Positions 6,089 through 13,059 of a stretch of DNA of 32,430 bases are shown one piece after another. The stretch comes from a virus: positions 1-32,430 of IMG/VR virus record IMGVR_UViG_3300025305_000072; one strand, given 5' to 3'. The stretch's first letter is position 1. Each line of letters opens with the position of its first letter. A program made the position numbers and the translations under genes. The notes under the pieces were generated by a model. It did not search any database, was not told where the DNA came from, and saw only the letters and a program-made list of their open reading frames with translations.

Positions 6089-6301
6089 CTAAGAAGAAAA
6101 GTCTTCGGAGGCAATCCCCAAGGATGAATCGCACGCTCTACATTTGTACCTTGGTGGATTTGTACGGTGTATCATTCCACAATCGCAACGGGTACCGGGA
6201 TCAAATGGTCTCATTACCCATCCACAAAAATGACAATACTTGTCCCTTGATTGTCCGTTATCCGTGTTACAGCGAGGACAATAGATGGGCTCTTTAGCTA
6301 T
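6089..6301 (-). CDS. Double zinc-ribbon protein, likely AUA start (70 aa)
   Basis: The minus strand encodes four Cys-x-x-Cys or Cys-x-Cys motifs: CPRC and CHFC about 12 residues apart, then CDC and CRAC about 14 residues apart. This is the pattern of two consecutive zinc ribbons and is very unlikely by chance. The frame has no ATG, GTG or TTG before the first motif, back to an in-frame stop about 110 bases upstream. The best start is ATA at 6299-6301, preceded at 4-5 nt by AAGGAGG and overlapping the upstream TAG as ATAG, the same geometry as the ATGA couplings elsewhere here. Alternatively a -1 frameshift fuses it to the winged-helix protein. It may bind DNA, RNA or a host polymerase. Confidence 0.75.
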   Translation of the reverse strand: MAKEPIYCPRCNTDNGQSRDKYCHFCGWVMRPFDPGTRCDCGMIHRTNPPRYKCRACDSSLGIASEDFSS

Positions 6302-6552
6302 CCTTCCTCCTTGGCTGGTAGGATTCGATATGCCATGCGAGGTTGTGGTACCCCAGCTATGTTGGGCTTCGTAACACGCACGACCTGTATCCTCCCAGCT
6401 TCCGATAGTATTCTAAGCCGCACCCTCACCGCATTGCTTGATAGGCCCAAGAGATCACACAACTCATATGTCGTGTAGGCGTCGGGCGGATCTTCCGTAT
6501 TTCCAATGGCTGTTTCTAACTCTGCAATTATCTGTTCTTGCGTCAGGTGCAT
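6298..6552 (-). CDS. Winged-helix DNA-binding protein (84 aa)
   Basis: A helix-turn-helix is visible at about residues 27-58: a Thr-Thr-Tyr-Glu-Leu-Cys-Asp-Leu-Leu-Gly-Leu-Ser segment followed by a recognition helix rich in Arg and Val. A short wing-like stretch (Arg-Ile-Gln-Val-Val-Arg-Val) follows. This is the MarR/GntR-like small winged-helix layout. An AAGGGATAGCG stretch precedes the ATG. It sits 2 bp after the metallophosphoesterase stop, and its own end contains the Shine-Dalgarno sequence of the zinc-ribbon gene. It may regulate phage transcription. Confidence 0.7.
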   Translation of the reverse strand: MHLTQEQIIAELETAIGNTEDPPDAYTTYELCDLLGLSSNAVRVRLRILSEAGRIQVVRVTKPNIAGVPQPRMAYRILPAKEEG

Positions 6553-6554
6553 CG

Positions 6555-7451
6555 CTATCCCTTTATTACGGTTGACCGTTTCGCTTCAAACAAAATGGGG
6601 TGAACACTTACCTTTCCACTCTTGCTTATCTTCAAGCATAGTATGCCTAGGTCCGCGAGAGCCTCCGCTGCGAGCTTGTATATATATTCAGTGGCAAGCT
6701 GGAACGCAGGCGTCCCGATGACTCTCGTGACCCCTCGACTATCGAACCCGCTGTCCATGTACTTATGGTTATGACTACGGATCGCTATGTCGCAGGGCCG
6801 CTTGCGCTGGTAGATCTCTTCGCGCTCGATCATGTGCTCAGCACCTTGCATACTTTTCAGGCACGTTAACGCCTGCTCAGCCCACACGTCGAATGAGTAC
6901 AGCTTACTCATTGAGCCCCTCGTGTGCGCTCTGGTCCCAGCGCGACCGTGGTGAGCTACGTCCAGTCTCACCCCTTCGATATCTATGCGGCGACGGTACG
7001 AGGAGTAGGTGTGAATGTCTGGGTCCTTGACTACGGGGTGTCCTTGCGCCGCCAAGGTTCTCGCGATTCCCTCTTCGGTTTGACCACTACTGCCTGTGTG
7101 GACGGGAGTACCTCTCATGATGTGAATGGCGGATGGCTTGAGTGCGAGTGGCGTTTCCAAAACCTTGAGAGCCATGCCGACCTGTGTACCGCTTAACCTG
7201 CTCGCCAGTTGCGGGGTCTGATGGTGATCTCCATCGATGGCATCACCGTTCAAAATAAAATGAAGTCGCCTGCGTCGTGCCATGGATTTCACAGTGGCCC
7301 AGCCCTCTTCCCAGCATTGAAACAGGTATTTTTGACCTTCACTGGGGCGATATAGACCCCCGTCATCAAGTTCGGTGGGATCTTTATGGCATAAGCCGAT
7401 GGTGGAACCACAGTGTAAGTCCGCACAGATGGCGACAAGATGTCCTGCCAT
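6555..7451 (-). CDS. Calcineurin-like metallophosphoesterase (298 aa)
   Basis: The metal-binding motifs are present in order: Asp11-x-His13, Gly-Asp70-x-x-Asp73, Arg-Gly-Thr-Pro at 113-116 in the place of the usual Gly-Asn-His, His167-His168, and Ser-His227-Asn-His229. The family hydrolyses phosphoester bonds with two metal ions and includes phage nucleases and phosphatases. The third motif is atypical, so activity on nucleic acid, nucleotide or protein is not decided. GAGGGGAGGGG precedes the ATG. It lies between primase-helicase and a winged-helix gene in a replication operon, which favours a nucleic-acid substrate. Confidence 0.8.
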   Translation of the reverse strand: MAGHLVAICADLHCGSTIGLCHKDPTELDDGGLYRPSEGQKYLFQCWEEGWATVKSMARRRRLHFILNGDAIDGDHHQTPQLASRLSGTQVGMALKVLETPLALKPSAIHIMRGTPVHTGSSGQTEEGIARTLAAQGHPVVKDPDIHTYSSYRRRIDIEGVRLDVAHHGRAGTRAHTRGSMSKLYSFDVWAEQALTCLKSMQGAEHMIEREEIYQRKRPCDIAIRSHNHKYMDSGFDSRGVTRVIGTPAFQLATEYIYKLAAEALADLGILCLKISKSGKVSVHPILFEAKRSTVIKG

Positions 7452-7473
7452 ATACCCCTCCCCTCATCATCCC

Positions 7474-7503
7474 AATATCTACCCAACACCTCTAAGGGGT
7501 CAA
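7474..7503 (-). promoter_or_regulatory. Possible weak promoter before the phosphoesterase
   Basis: TTGACC (7498-7503) and GATATT (7474-7479) on the minus strand are separated by 18 bp in the 85-bp gap between primase-helicase and phosphoesterase. The -10 is weak. It could boost expression of the three distal genes. Confidence 0.3.
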
Positions 7504-7536
7504 GCCAATAGGACTAATCCATTATGGTTAATGATT

Positions 7537-9294
7537 TTATACATCCCATTCCCAATAGGATTCGTCCCTTGTCTCAGGCTCATGGTCTGACCATCGTCCG
7601 GTAGCTCGGTTGAAGTTAAGTTGGCAGAACCCATTGGTGCCTATCCATGACCACCTGACCTTCCAGACGTGTGCCTCTGGTGGATCTTGATCACTAGGAT
7701 GTCTCCATACGGTTAAGCCAATGTCAGTCTTACTGAACCAACTTGCACTCCCTGAAATGTCGTGTCCTGTACATACGACCTTTCTTTCGGAGCGTCTATC
7801 GGGAGATATCTTGGCAGGGTGTGCCACAAAAAAGCAATGTATTGATGTTTTCTTGCAGAACTTCTGCACCTTTGTAAGCATCTTGGTAATGGCGTCTGTT
7901 TCACGCTCGTGGGATGGTAGTTCAATGAAGTTGTAGGGGTCTATTACTAAGATGCGTGACCCCATTCTCCACACCGCTTTAGCTGCGACCTCCAAGATTC
8001 CATCTATATCACATGGTCCATCGAGACTGTGATCCATGAACAGGAAGTGATCCTTGCACCATTCAAGTGCGTAGTCTCTCTTCTCTCTACTCATGCGTGT
8101 GCTTGGCCCCTCGAAAAAGGGAGCATCAACAAGTTTCTGTGCAAGCTGTGCCAAGTGTAGTGAGGGTGGCTTCTCGAATGAGCAGAAGACAGTCTTCCAG
8201 CCGTTGCTCCTAGCCAGATTGACACAAACTTGATCGATAAGATCACTCTTTCCACTTGAAGGGAAGCCGGTAACAACTGTCATCTGCCCCGGAACGACCT
8301 GCATGAATCTATCAAGAGATGCTATACCCGTAGATGCACCCCTGATCTGACCCTCTTCGTAAAGCTCAATGTATTCATCCGTGAAGTCGTCTACGGAATA
8401 GAGGCCCACCGTTGGAAGGGGCAACGCATCATCAAATGCATCAAGAAGAAAGCCCTCGCCCTTGTTTTCCAGTGCCTCTGAAGAGTCTTTGTACTTGCCA
8501 AGATCAACCAGCCATATCTTGTCCGTGTTTCCTATACGCCGGATGATCTCGTCTCTCAGGGCATTGCCGGGAGCGTCGTTGTCGCAACAAAGCAGGATGC
8601 GACCTGCCTTCTCCAACTTTTTCTTGGCCCTCCATATGTACTGAAACTTCTTATCCTCCCTTGGGTCAACCTTGCCGTCCTTGACCTTGGAGGGGGCACC
8701 ATTGGGTATCGACACCACCGTGCAGTTGTCTGGCAAATCGCATGAGAGCCAACTCAATACATCTATCTCGCCTTCAACAACAAGGACATCGTTACCTGAT
8801 ACATAAGAATCCATGTTGAAGAAGTCGCGGCACACATTTTCTTGACTGTAGTATTTCTTATCTCCAGTGCTTCTCCACTTGATGGCAACGATGTTGTCGC
8901 TATCCCGGTAAGGAAACCCTACCGCTGGCAGGCTTGTGCCATTAAAGCTATAGGTTCCTTGAACCGTATGTTTTTTGATTACATCATCTGAGATGTGACG
9001 AGACTTCAGGTAAGCAGTTACGTCTGAATTACTGCTGGTGGGAACCTTGATTGGTTTCGGTGCAGTATCGGGAAAGTCTAGGTTGATCGTCTCGTCGTGC
9101 ATCCATCCTCCGCTTACGTTGCAATGATGACAAAAATATTGAACACCATCACCATCGATCTTCAGAGAAAGCGACCTGTCGTGTCTGTGCTTTTCCCTAG
9201 TGTGATGACATTCTGGACATTGTTTTTTGTGTTGTCCTTCGGGGAGGTTGGAAGCTAATTGCTTGATCCCGTTTAATGCAAAGTCGTTATACAC
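7537..9294 (-). CDS. T7 gp4-type primase-helicase (585 aa)
   Basis: This protein would unwind DNA and make RNA primers at the fork. An N-terminal zinc finger uses Cys26-x2-Cys29 and Cys55-x2-Cys58. A Toprim-like primase core shows Glu174-Gly-Glu176 and Asp238-Asn-Asp240. The C-terminal DnaB/RecA-fold helicase has Walker A GFPSSGKS (343-350) and Walker B ending in Asp452, followed by a Phe-Phe-Val-Ala-His sensor strand and a Trp-rich tail. The length matches T7 gp4 (566 aa). The start is a GTG at 9294 with only a weak AAG upstream; no later in-frame Met precedes the zinc finger. It is the central gene of the leftward replication operon. Confidence 0.9.
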   Translation of the reverse strand: MYNDFALNGIKQLASNLPEGQHKKQCPECHHTREKHRHDRSLSLKIDGDGVQYFCHHCNVSGGWMHDETINLDFPDTAPKPIKVPTSSNSDVTAYLKSRHISDDVIKKHTVQGTYSFNGTSLPAVGFPYRDSDNIVAIKWRSTGDKKYYSQENVCRDFFNMDSYVSGNDVLVVEGEIDVLSWLSCDLPDNCTVVSIPNGAPSKVKDGKVDPREDKKFQYIWRAKKKLEKAGRILLCCDNDAPGNALRDEIIRRIGNTDKIWLVDLGKYKDSSEALENKGEGFLLDAFDDALPLPTVGLYSVDDFTDEYIELYEEGQIRGASTGIASLDRFMQVVPGQMTVVTGFPSSGKSDLIDQVCVNLARSNGWKTVFCSFEKPPSLHLAQLAQKLVDAPFFEGPSTRMSREKRDYALEWCKDHFLFMDHSLDGPCDIDGILEVAAKAVWRMGSRILVIDPYNFIELPSHERETDAITKMLTKVQKFCKKTSIHCFFVAHPAKISPDRRSERKVVCTGHDISGSASWFSKTDIGLTVWRHPSDQDPPEAHVWKVRWSWIGTNGFCQLNFNRATGRWSDHEPETRDESYWEWDV

Positions 9295-9299
9295 GGATC

Positions 9300-9476
9300 T
9301 TAATTGTGGACCTTGGACTGTCGTTTGCCCTCCTCTAAACCCAACTGAAAAGCATTATCCATCTGCTCCTCTCTAGACCCATCTTCTATCCCCAACAAAA
9401 GTGCAATCAAGATAGTACAAGTGAACCCGCCGACCAGTATACCACCCACAAAACAACCTACTGCTGCGTCCCCCAT
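9300..9476 (-). CDS. Small membrane protein (58 aa)
   Basis: The frame encodes a Gly/Val-rich hydrophobic helix (about residues 5-30) followed by an acidic then basic tail (Glu-Asp-Gly-Ser-Arg, later Lys-Arg-Gln). The helix probably crosses the inner membrane once, tail inside. GAGGGGG precedes the ATG by 7 nt. It overlaps the end of rusA by 19 bp and ends 5 bp before the primase-helicase start, so it fills what would otherwise be an unusual gap. No family is recognised. Confidence 0.7.
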   Translation of the reverse strand: MGDAAVGCFVGGILVGGFTCTILIALLLGIEDGSREEQMDNAFQLGLEEGKRQSKVHN

Positions 9477-9919
9477 TGATCATCCCCCCTCACCAACTCC
9501 TCAAATGTACTCATTGCTTCTTCTTTATTCTCTATCGGTGCCACCACGATCAAACATCGGGGAGACTCCTTATCCAGCCCATGTTCTATATATTTTAGCT
9601 TGATAGCTCTGTCGTTTTTGTATATCTTGCCTTGCATTGCATCTAGGATTAGACTTTCATCTAGATCTGGCCGTCTTGTTTTATAGAAAATCTTTATACA
9701 AGCAATCAGATCTTCTGTGAATAAGGTATGTCTTACTGGGCACTGCTTGTCAAAGTCTTCAATATACGCGAGAGCCTTTTTCGATTTTATGGGAACCATT
9801 CGACCTTTGATCATGACGAGACGTCGTGAATTCGCCTTACTGCATGGCTCACCATGTATCGTAATGACGCACAGATTGTCATCGAAACCCTTGCGTAATG
9901 ATTGTAGTTTAGCTATCAT
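9458..9919 (-). CDS. rusA: RusA-like Holliday-junction resolvase (153 aa)
   Basis: RusA cuts four-way DNA junctions as a dimer. The N-terminus has the typical Gly-Glu-Pro-x-Ser-Lys-Ala-Asn segment (about residues 23-30). The acidic active-site set follows as Asp85-x-Asp87, Asp93 and Asn102-Asp103, in the order Pro-Asp-x-Asp ... Asp-Ala ... Asn-Asp seen in the family. The length is a little above the usual 120-140 residues. It is the first gene of the leftward replication operon, which has a strong promoter and a dyad directly in front of it. Confidence 0.85.
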   Translation of the reverse strand: MIAKLQSLRKGFDDNLCVITIHGEPCSKANSRRLVMIKGRMVPIKSKKALAYIEDFDKQCPVRHTLFTEDLIACIKIFYKTRRPDLDESLILDAMQGKIYKNDRAIKLKYIEHGLDKESPRCLIVVAPIENKEEAMSTFEELVRGDDQWGTQQ

Positions 9920-9927
9920 TCCTCTGT

Positions 9928-9944
9928 CTCCAGTATATCTGGAG
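9928..9944. promoter_or_regulatory. Operator-like dyad overlapping rusA promoter
   Basis: CTCCAG-TATAT-CTGGAG is a perfect 6-bp inverted repeat with a 5-bp spacer. It touches the -10 box (9943-9948) and covers the expected transcription start, the usual place for a repressor site. It also contains the GGAG that would serve as rusA ribosome site. The winged-helix or ribbon-helix-helix protein could bind it; this is untested inference. Confidence 0.55.
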
Positions 9945-9971
9945 AATAACTATAGTGAATATGGATGTCAA
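9943..9971 (-). promoter_or_regulatory. Sigma70-like promoter of the leftward replication operon
   Basis: TTGACA (9966-9971), a 17-bp spacer and TATTCT (9943-9948) on the minus strand. The -10 is identical to that of the rightward operon at 3444. On the opposite strand only a TATAGT (9951-9956) without a good -35 could drive the divergent rightward operon. Confidence 0.75.
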
Positions 9972-9987
9972 ATAAGGGGGTAATCCT

Positions 9988-10251
9988 TTGGCACAAACGA
10001 CACAGAGGTTCAGGGTCTACGAGAATATCGGCCCCCCTCCGCCCCATTCAGGACCGCCTACAAAATGGGGATATCTACCTCTCGACACGGTGTCGATTGG
10101 AGACCTGATTGAGGTGACGTTGGAAGAAGACGAAGCAAAACATAAGGTGAATGCTGTAAGAAGTTACGCAGGACGTGTAGCAAAAAAAACGGGCCGAAAG
10201 TTTTCGGTTAGAATTACTGACTATGGTATAGGAATTTGGAGAACTCAATGA
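9988..10251 (+). CDS. Small conserved phage protein, paralogue 1 (87 aa, TTG start)
   Basis: The second half resembles a small phage family that reads Tyr-x-Pro-(Leu/Phe)...Gly-Asp...Ala-x-Arg...Gly-x-Lys-Phe...Arg...Gly-(Ile/Val)-Trp-Arg. It begins with TTG at 9988, preceded by AAGGGGG. The next gene is a clear paralogue, matching at the Tyr-Pro start of the core and the Trp-Arg end. The function is unknown; the core looks like a small beta domain. It is the first gene of the rightward recombination operon. Confidence 0.7.
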   Translation: MAQTTQRFRVYENIGPPPPHSGPPTKWGYLPLDTVSIGDLIEVTLEEDEAKHKVNAVRSYAGRVAKKTGRKFSVRITDYGIGIWRTQ

Positions 10252-10535
10252 GTAATGGCAGCAACAACACATCAGATAGTTTCGTGGACGGAGTACAAAT
10301 CCTTGATGACATCGAGGTTCCACCACGCAACATACGTCCTAGCTACCCCTTCAATTCGTTGGAGCCGGGACAATGCTTTATGGTCGAATGCGAAGACAAG
10401 AAGCATGAGGCAAGCATTCGGTCAATGGCGGTAGGTCGCAATCGAAAGGCCAAAGACAGTGGTCAGGAGCATTACTACATCGTGCGTAGGATTCCTGACA
10501 CAGAGTCAACCGTGGGAGTGTGGAGACAGTCATGA
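10248..10535 (+). CDS. Small conserved phage protein, paralogue 2 (95 aa)
   Basis: The core from residue about 31 (Tyr-Pro-Phe-Asn-Ser-Leu-x-x-Gly) to the end (Val-Gly-Val-Trp-Arg) matches paralogue 1. An extra Ser/Asn-rich N-terminus of about 25 residues precedes it. The start at 10248 uses ATGA overlap and a GGAG. The pair looks like a tandem duplication that has diverged. Role unknown. Confidence 0.7.
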   Translation: MSNGSNNTSDSFVDGVQILDDIEVPPRNIRPSYPFNSLEPGQCFMVECEDKKHEASIRSMAVGRNRKAKDSGQEHYYIVRRIPDTESTVGVWRQS

Positions 10536-11368
10536 ACCTTACCAACGATTACGGCGCACCAGAATCAATCGTAGCGGCTGTTAGGAATGATCCCTACACA
10601 AAGGACGGGGCAGACTTCAGCGTTACTGAATTGATCAAGCCGCCTCAGATACGACGCCTGCAAATCAAGCATGAAGAAGAGATTAGTGTGGACGTTAGGG
10701 ACGAGGTCTGGAAGTTGTTGGGTAAAGGGGTACACGCTGCCCTTGAGCAAGCTGGTGACATAGGGATAAAAGAGCAGCGACTTCATGCCGAACACGAAGG
10801 GGTGACGATTAGTGGTGCTATCGACCTTGTTCTTGACGGAGTTGTCACTGATTACAAAGTCACTTCAGTGTACAGTGTTCAGCGTGGGCTGAAAGAGGAT
10901 TGGGAAAAGCAGTTGAACCTTTACGCATGGCTTCTGAGAAAGAATGACATAGTCGCAGAGAGTCTCAGGATCGTGACGATATGTCGTGATTGGATGAAGA
11001 GCCGTTCTTATAAGCATGACTATCCCCGGTCTCCCGTAGTGGTACTCAAGGTTCCTTATTGGAGCGATGAGAGACAGGACAGGTATGTAGACGATAGGGT
11101 TAGGATACATACACAGGAAGAAACAGTGCCTTGCACTCCAGAGGAGCAATGGGCACGGGGAGTGTATCGGGTTGTGGGTGACGTCAAGAAACAGGCTGTC
11201 TTCGACACCCTAGCAGACGCAGCAAAATTTATTAATAAGCAGAAGACCGGAGCCTATCAGATTGTTGATGCTCCCGGCAAATACATTCGATGTGAGAGTT
11301 GGTGTGAGGTCGCGGATTTTTGTCCACAATGGCAACGAACGGGAGCAAGAAATGGCAACAGAAAGTAA
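10532..11368 (+). CDS. PD-(D/E)XK exonuclease, RecB/Cas4-like (278 aa)
   Basis: Motifs occur in the usual order: Gly-Lys-Gly-x-His68, Glu81, Gly-x-Ile-Asp98, Asp107-Tyr-Lys109, and Gln127-Leu-Asn-x-Tyr-Ala. The last one is typical of the RecB/Cas4 branch. Three cysteines in the C-terminal 25 residues resemble the iron-sulfur cluster ligands of that branch, although the matching N-terminal cysteine is not evident. It would resect double-strand ends to give single strands for the annealing protein encoded next, as in Red-type recombination. The ATG at 10532 overlaps the preceding stop. Confidence 0.8.
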   Translation: MNLTNDYGAPESIVAAVRNDPYTKDGADFSVTELIKPPQIRRLQIKHEEEISVDVRDEVWKLLGKGVHAALEQAGDIGIKEQRLHAEHEGVTISGAIDLVLDGVVTDYKVTSVYSVQRGLKEDWEKQLNLYAWLLRKNDIVAESLRIVTICRDWMKSRSYKHDYPRSPVVVLKVPYWSDERQDRYVDDRVRIHTQEETVPCTPEEQWARGVYRVVGDVKKQAVFDTLADAAKFINKQKTGAYQIVDAPGKYIRCESWCEVADFCPQWQRTGARNGNRK

Positions 11369-12089
11369 GGTGCCCACAAGAGGAGAAGTTTGGCGTCGGT
11401 TCAGAAAGATCGACATGACGCCCTACCATCAGGACATCAATGGATTCACCTACGTCCCATGGTCTAGAGCATGGTCAATTGCCATGGATGAATTCGGTGA
11501 CTATTTGGCGATTCACTGGCACGGGGGCAAGGATAATAATGGTGTCATGAGAGATGTCACTTTATATCCCGGTGGTACCGGCTCCGTAACATGCAGCGCA
11601 TCTTTCGATGGCGAAAAGTACGGAGAGATGACGCTTGCCGTCATGGACTATCGAAACAAGGCCATCGTCGAGCCTGACTCTGTTGAAATACAGAACGCAA
11701 GGCAACGGTGCCTGACCAAGCTGCTCGCCAGTCTTGGACTTGGATTGTATCTCTGGGAAAATGATGGTGTCTTTCCAGAGGAGACAACGCCCAAGACGGC
11801 TCCGAAGAAAAAGGCTCCAGCCAAGAAGAAAGCTGCACCTAAGAAGAAGGCTGCGCCCAAAGAAGAAGCCGTGGACGACAAGGATACACTTGCCGACTTG
11901 ATTCCACAGTTGACGGCAAAAACAAATGAGCTTGTTAATGCTGGTTGGGAGCCGGACGATAAAACCAAGGCAGACATTAAGTCGGCCATAAAAACACAAG
12001 ATGCAGACGCAGTGAACAAGTTAATTACAATGTTGAATGACGTTACCCCAGCGGCTTTAGCCCTACATGGAGAAGATGCAAATGCCTGA
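11352..12089 (+). CDS. Single-strand annealing protein, Sak3/DUF1071-like (245 aa)
   Basis: The family anneals complementary single strands during phage recombination. The N-terminal Phe-Thr-Tyr-Val-Pro-Trp-x-x-Ala-Trp (32-41) and the later Arg-Gln-Arg-Cys-Leu-Thr-Lys...Leu-Gly-Leu-Gly-Leu-Tyr (117-133) are hallmarks I associate with DUF1071. A Lys/Ala/Pro-rich linker (about 147-172), resembling histone-like tails, joins a C-terminal helical acidic domain. The ATG at 11352, after GGGAG, overlaps the nuclease gene by 17 bp. The long in-frame reading from 11262 is less likely. The linker probably adds non-specific DNA binding. Confidence 0.82.
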   Translation: MATESKVPTRGEVWRRFRKIDMTPYHQDINGFTYVPWSRAWSIAMDEFGDYLAIHWHGGKDNNGVMRDVTLYPGGTGSVTCSASFDGEKYGEMTLAVMDYRNKAIVEPDSVEIQNARQRCLTKLLASLGLGLYLWENDGVFPEETTPKTAPKKKAPAKKKAAPKKKAAPKEEAVDDKDTLADLIPQLTAKTNELVNAGWEPDDKTKADIKSAIKTQDADAVNKLITMLNDVTPAALALHGEDANA

Positions 12090-12393
12090 CTACAAGAATA
12101 TGCCAAAACTCGACTTCGGAATTTGGCCCAACCAATTCAAGAAGTCGTCGAAGCACCCGATCAAGACGGGTACCATCGAGATGACTGAGACTTTGCTGAA
12201 GGCGATGCTTGAACGTGCAAAGGGAGGGGAGATGCCTGTCCTGTCCGTGGCGATATGGGAGCGAGTGAGCAGGAACAACCGCACATATGAAAATGCACAG
12301 CTTCAACTCAAGCCTTCTACGGGGCACACGGATACCCCTCCGTCCCCCGAAGAAAATGATGAGGAAGAAGATGAATATGGCCTCCCCTTCTAA
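12082..12393 (+). CDS. SSB-like protein with acidic tail (103 aa)
   Basis: The protein has a short body followed by a tail of consecutive Glu/Asp ending Gly-Leu-Pro-Phe. This resembles the acidic Ile-Pro-Phe ends of single-strand DNA-binding proteins, which recruit partners. The middle segment (Val-Ala-Ile-Trp-Glu-Arg-x-Ser-Arg-Asn-x-Arg-Thr-Tyr) reads like a strand-turn-strand of an OB-type fold. Its place directly after the annealing protein supports a role on single-stranded DNA. The start at 12082 is chosen over two upstream in-frame ATGs because of GGAG spacing. Confidence 0.65.
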   Translation: MPDYKNMPKLDFGIWPNQFKKSSKHPIKTGTIEMTETLLKAMLERAKGGEMPVLSVAIWERVSRNNRTYENAQLQLKPSTGHTDTPPSPEENDEEEDEYGLPF

Positions 12394-12571
12394 GAAATCT
12401 TTTCTTCTTAGGCTGGACGAGGAAACGCTAGAGAAACTTCGTAGCTTGGCAGAAGATAACCAAATGCCTTTAGCTAGATTGTTGCGTAATATACTAACAG
12501 ACTATTTGGAGGACGTATCATTAACGAAACCACAGAAAGAGAAAGAGACTGTACCGTGGTGGATGGAGTAA
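12371..12571 (+). CDS. Ribbon-helix-helix protein (66 aa)
   Basis: Residues about 9-45 match the Arc/MetJ/CopG pattern: a short strand Ser-Phe-Leu-Leu-Arg-Leu followed by Asp-Glu-Glu-Thr-Leu-Glu-Lys-Leu and a second helix ending Ile-Leu-Thr-Asp-Tyr-Leu-Glu. Such dimers bind DNA through the strand and often occupy direct repeats one helical turn apart. It is the best local candidate for binding the 11-bp repeats. The start may be 12371 or 12377 (two nearby ATGs after GAGGAAGAAG). It overlaps the genes on both sides. Confidence 0.72.
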   Translation: MNMASPSKKSFLLRLDEETLEKLRSLAEDNQMPLARLLRNILTDYLEDVSLTKPQKEKETVPWWME

Positions 12572-13059
12572 AGAACAACGGAAACGCATTAGCCTGTGTC
12601 GTGCTGTTCATAGACAGCTTTGCATTTGATAATGATGCTCTGGCTTCCATAGAAACACGCCATACAAAAGAATGTGGAATCCACGACTACATGTCTGACG
12701 AAGACAATCCTGCGGAGTATGACGAGGACTTGGGTGGAGAGAACCATGCCTCCTACGAAGCACTCAAACATCTATACTCCTGCACATGCGACCCGTCGAT
12801 AGAGGCAGTCTTCGAGAGAGGCGACGGCGAAAAGTTGTTCGTTCCACTTCGACTAAGCGACGTTAAGGAGGCCCATCCTTGGCTGGAGGATGATGAAAAA
12901 ACCGTGCCAAGGTTGGCGGTAGCCAGAGAGCTTGGACCGGAAAGCCCCTTGGTTAAAAAGATGATGCCATTCTTCATGAAACTAATGGGCCATAATCTTT
13001 ATCAGTTAGATTTTCAGTCAAAGTTTCCCGGTGGCGTAGACAACACAAGACCTCATTGA
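12556..13059 (+). CDS. Unknown acidic protein (167 aa, GTG start)
   Basis: I do not recognise it. It is acidic, with Asp/Glu-rich stretches near residues 49-60, and has cysteines near residues 40, 76 and 78. It begins with GTG at 12556 or 12559, overlapping the ribbon-helix-helix gene. It ends in a TTGA overlap with the next gene, so it is probably co-translated with the recombination module. Confidence 0.65.
   Translation: MVDGVKNNGNALACVVLFIDSFAFDNDALASIETRHTKECGIHDYMSDEDNPAEYDEDLGGENHASYEALKHLYSCTCDPSIEAVFERGDGEKLFVPLRLSDVKEAHPWLEDDEKTVPRLAVARELGPESPLVKKMMPFFMKLMGHNLYQLDFQSKFPGGVDNTRPH

Noticed and set aside
6025-6297. Rightward open frame opposite the zinc-ribbon gene
   Set aside because: The opposite strand encodes four paired-cysteine motifs, which is far better evidence for coding there.
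7890-7910. Half of a chromosomal parS-like site (TGTTTCACG)
   Set aside because: Only one half matches and it lies inside the primase-helicase gene; likely chance.
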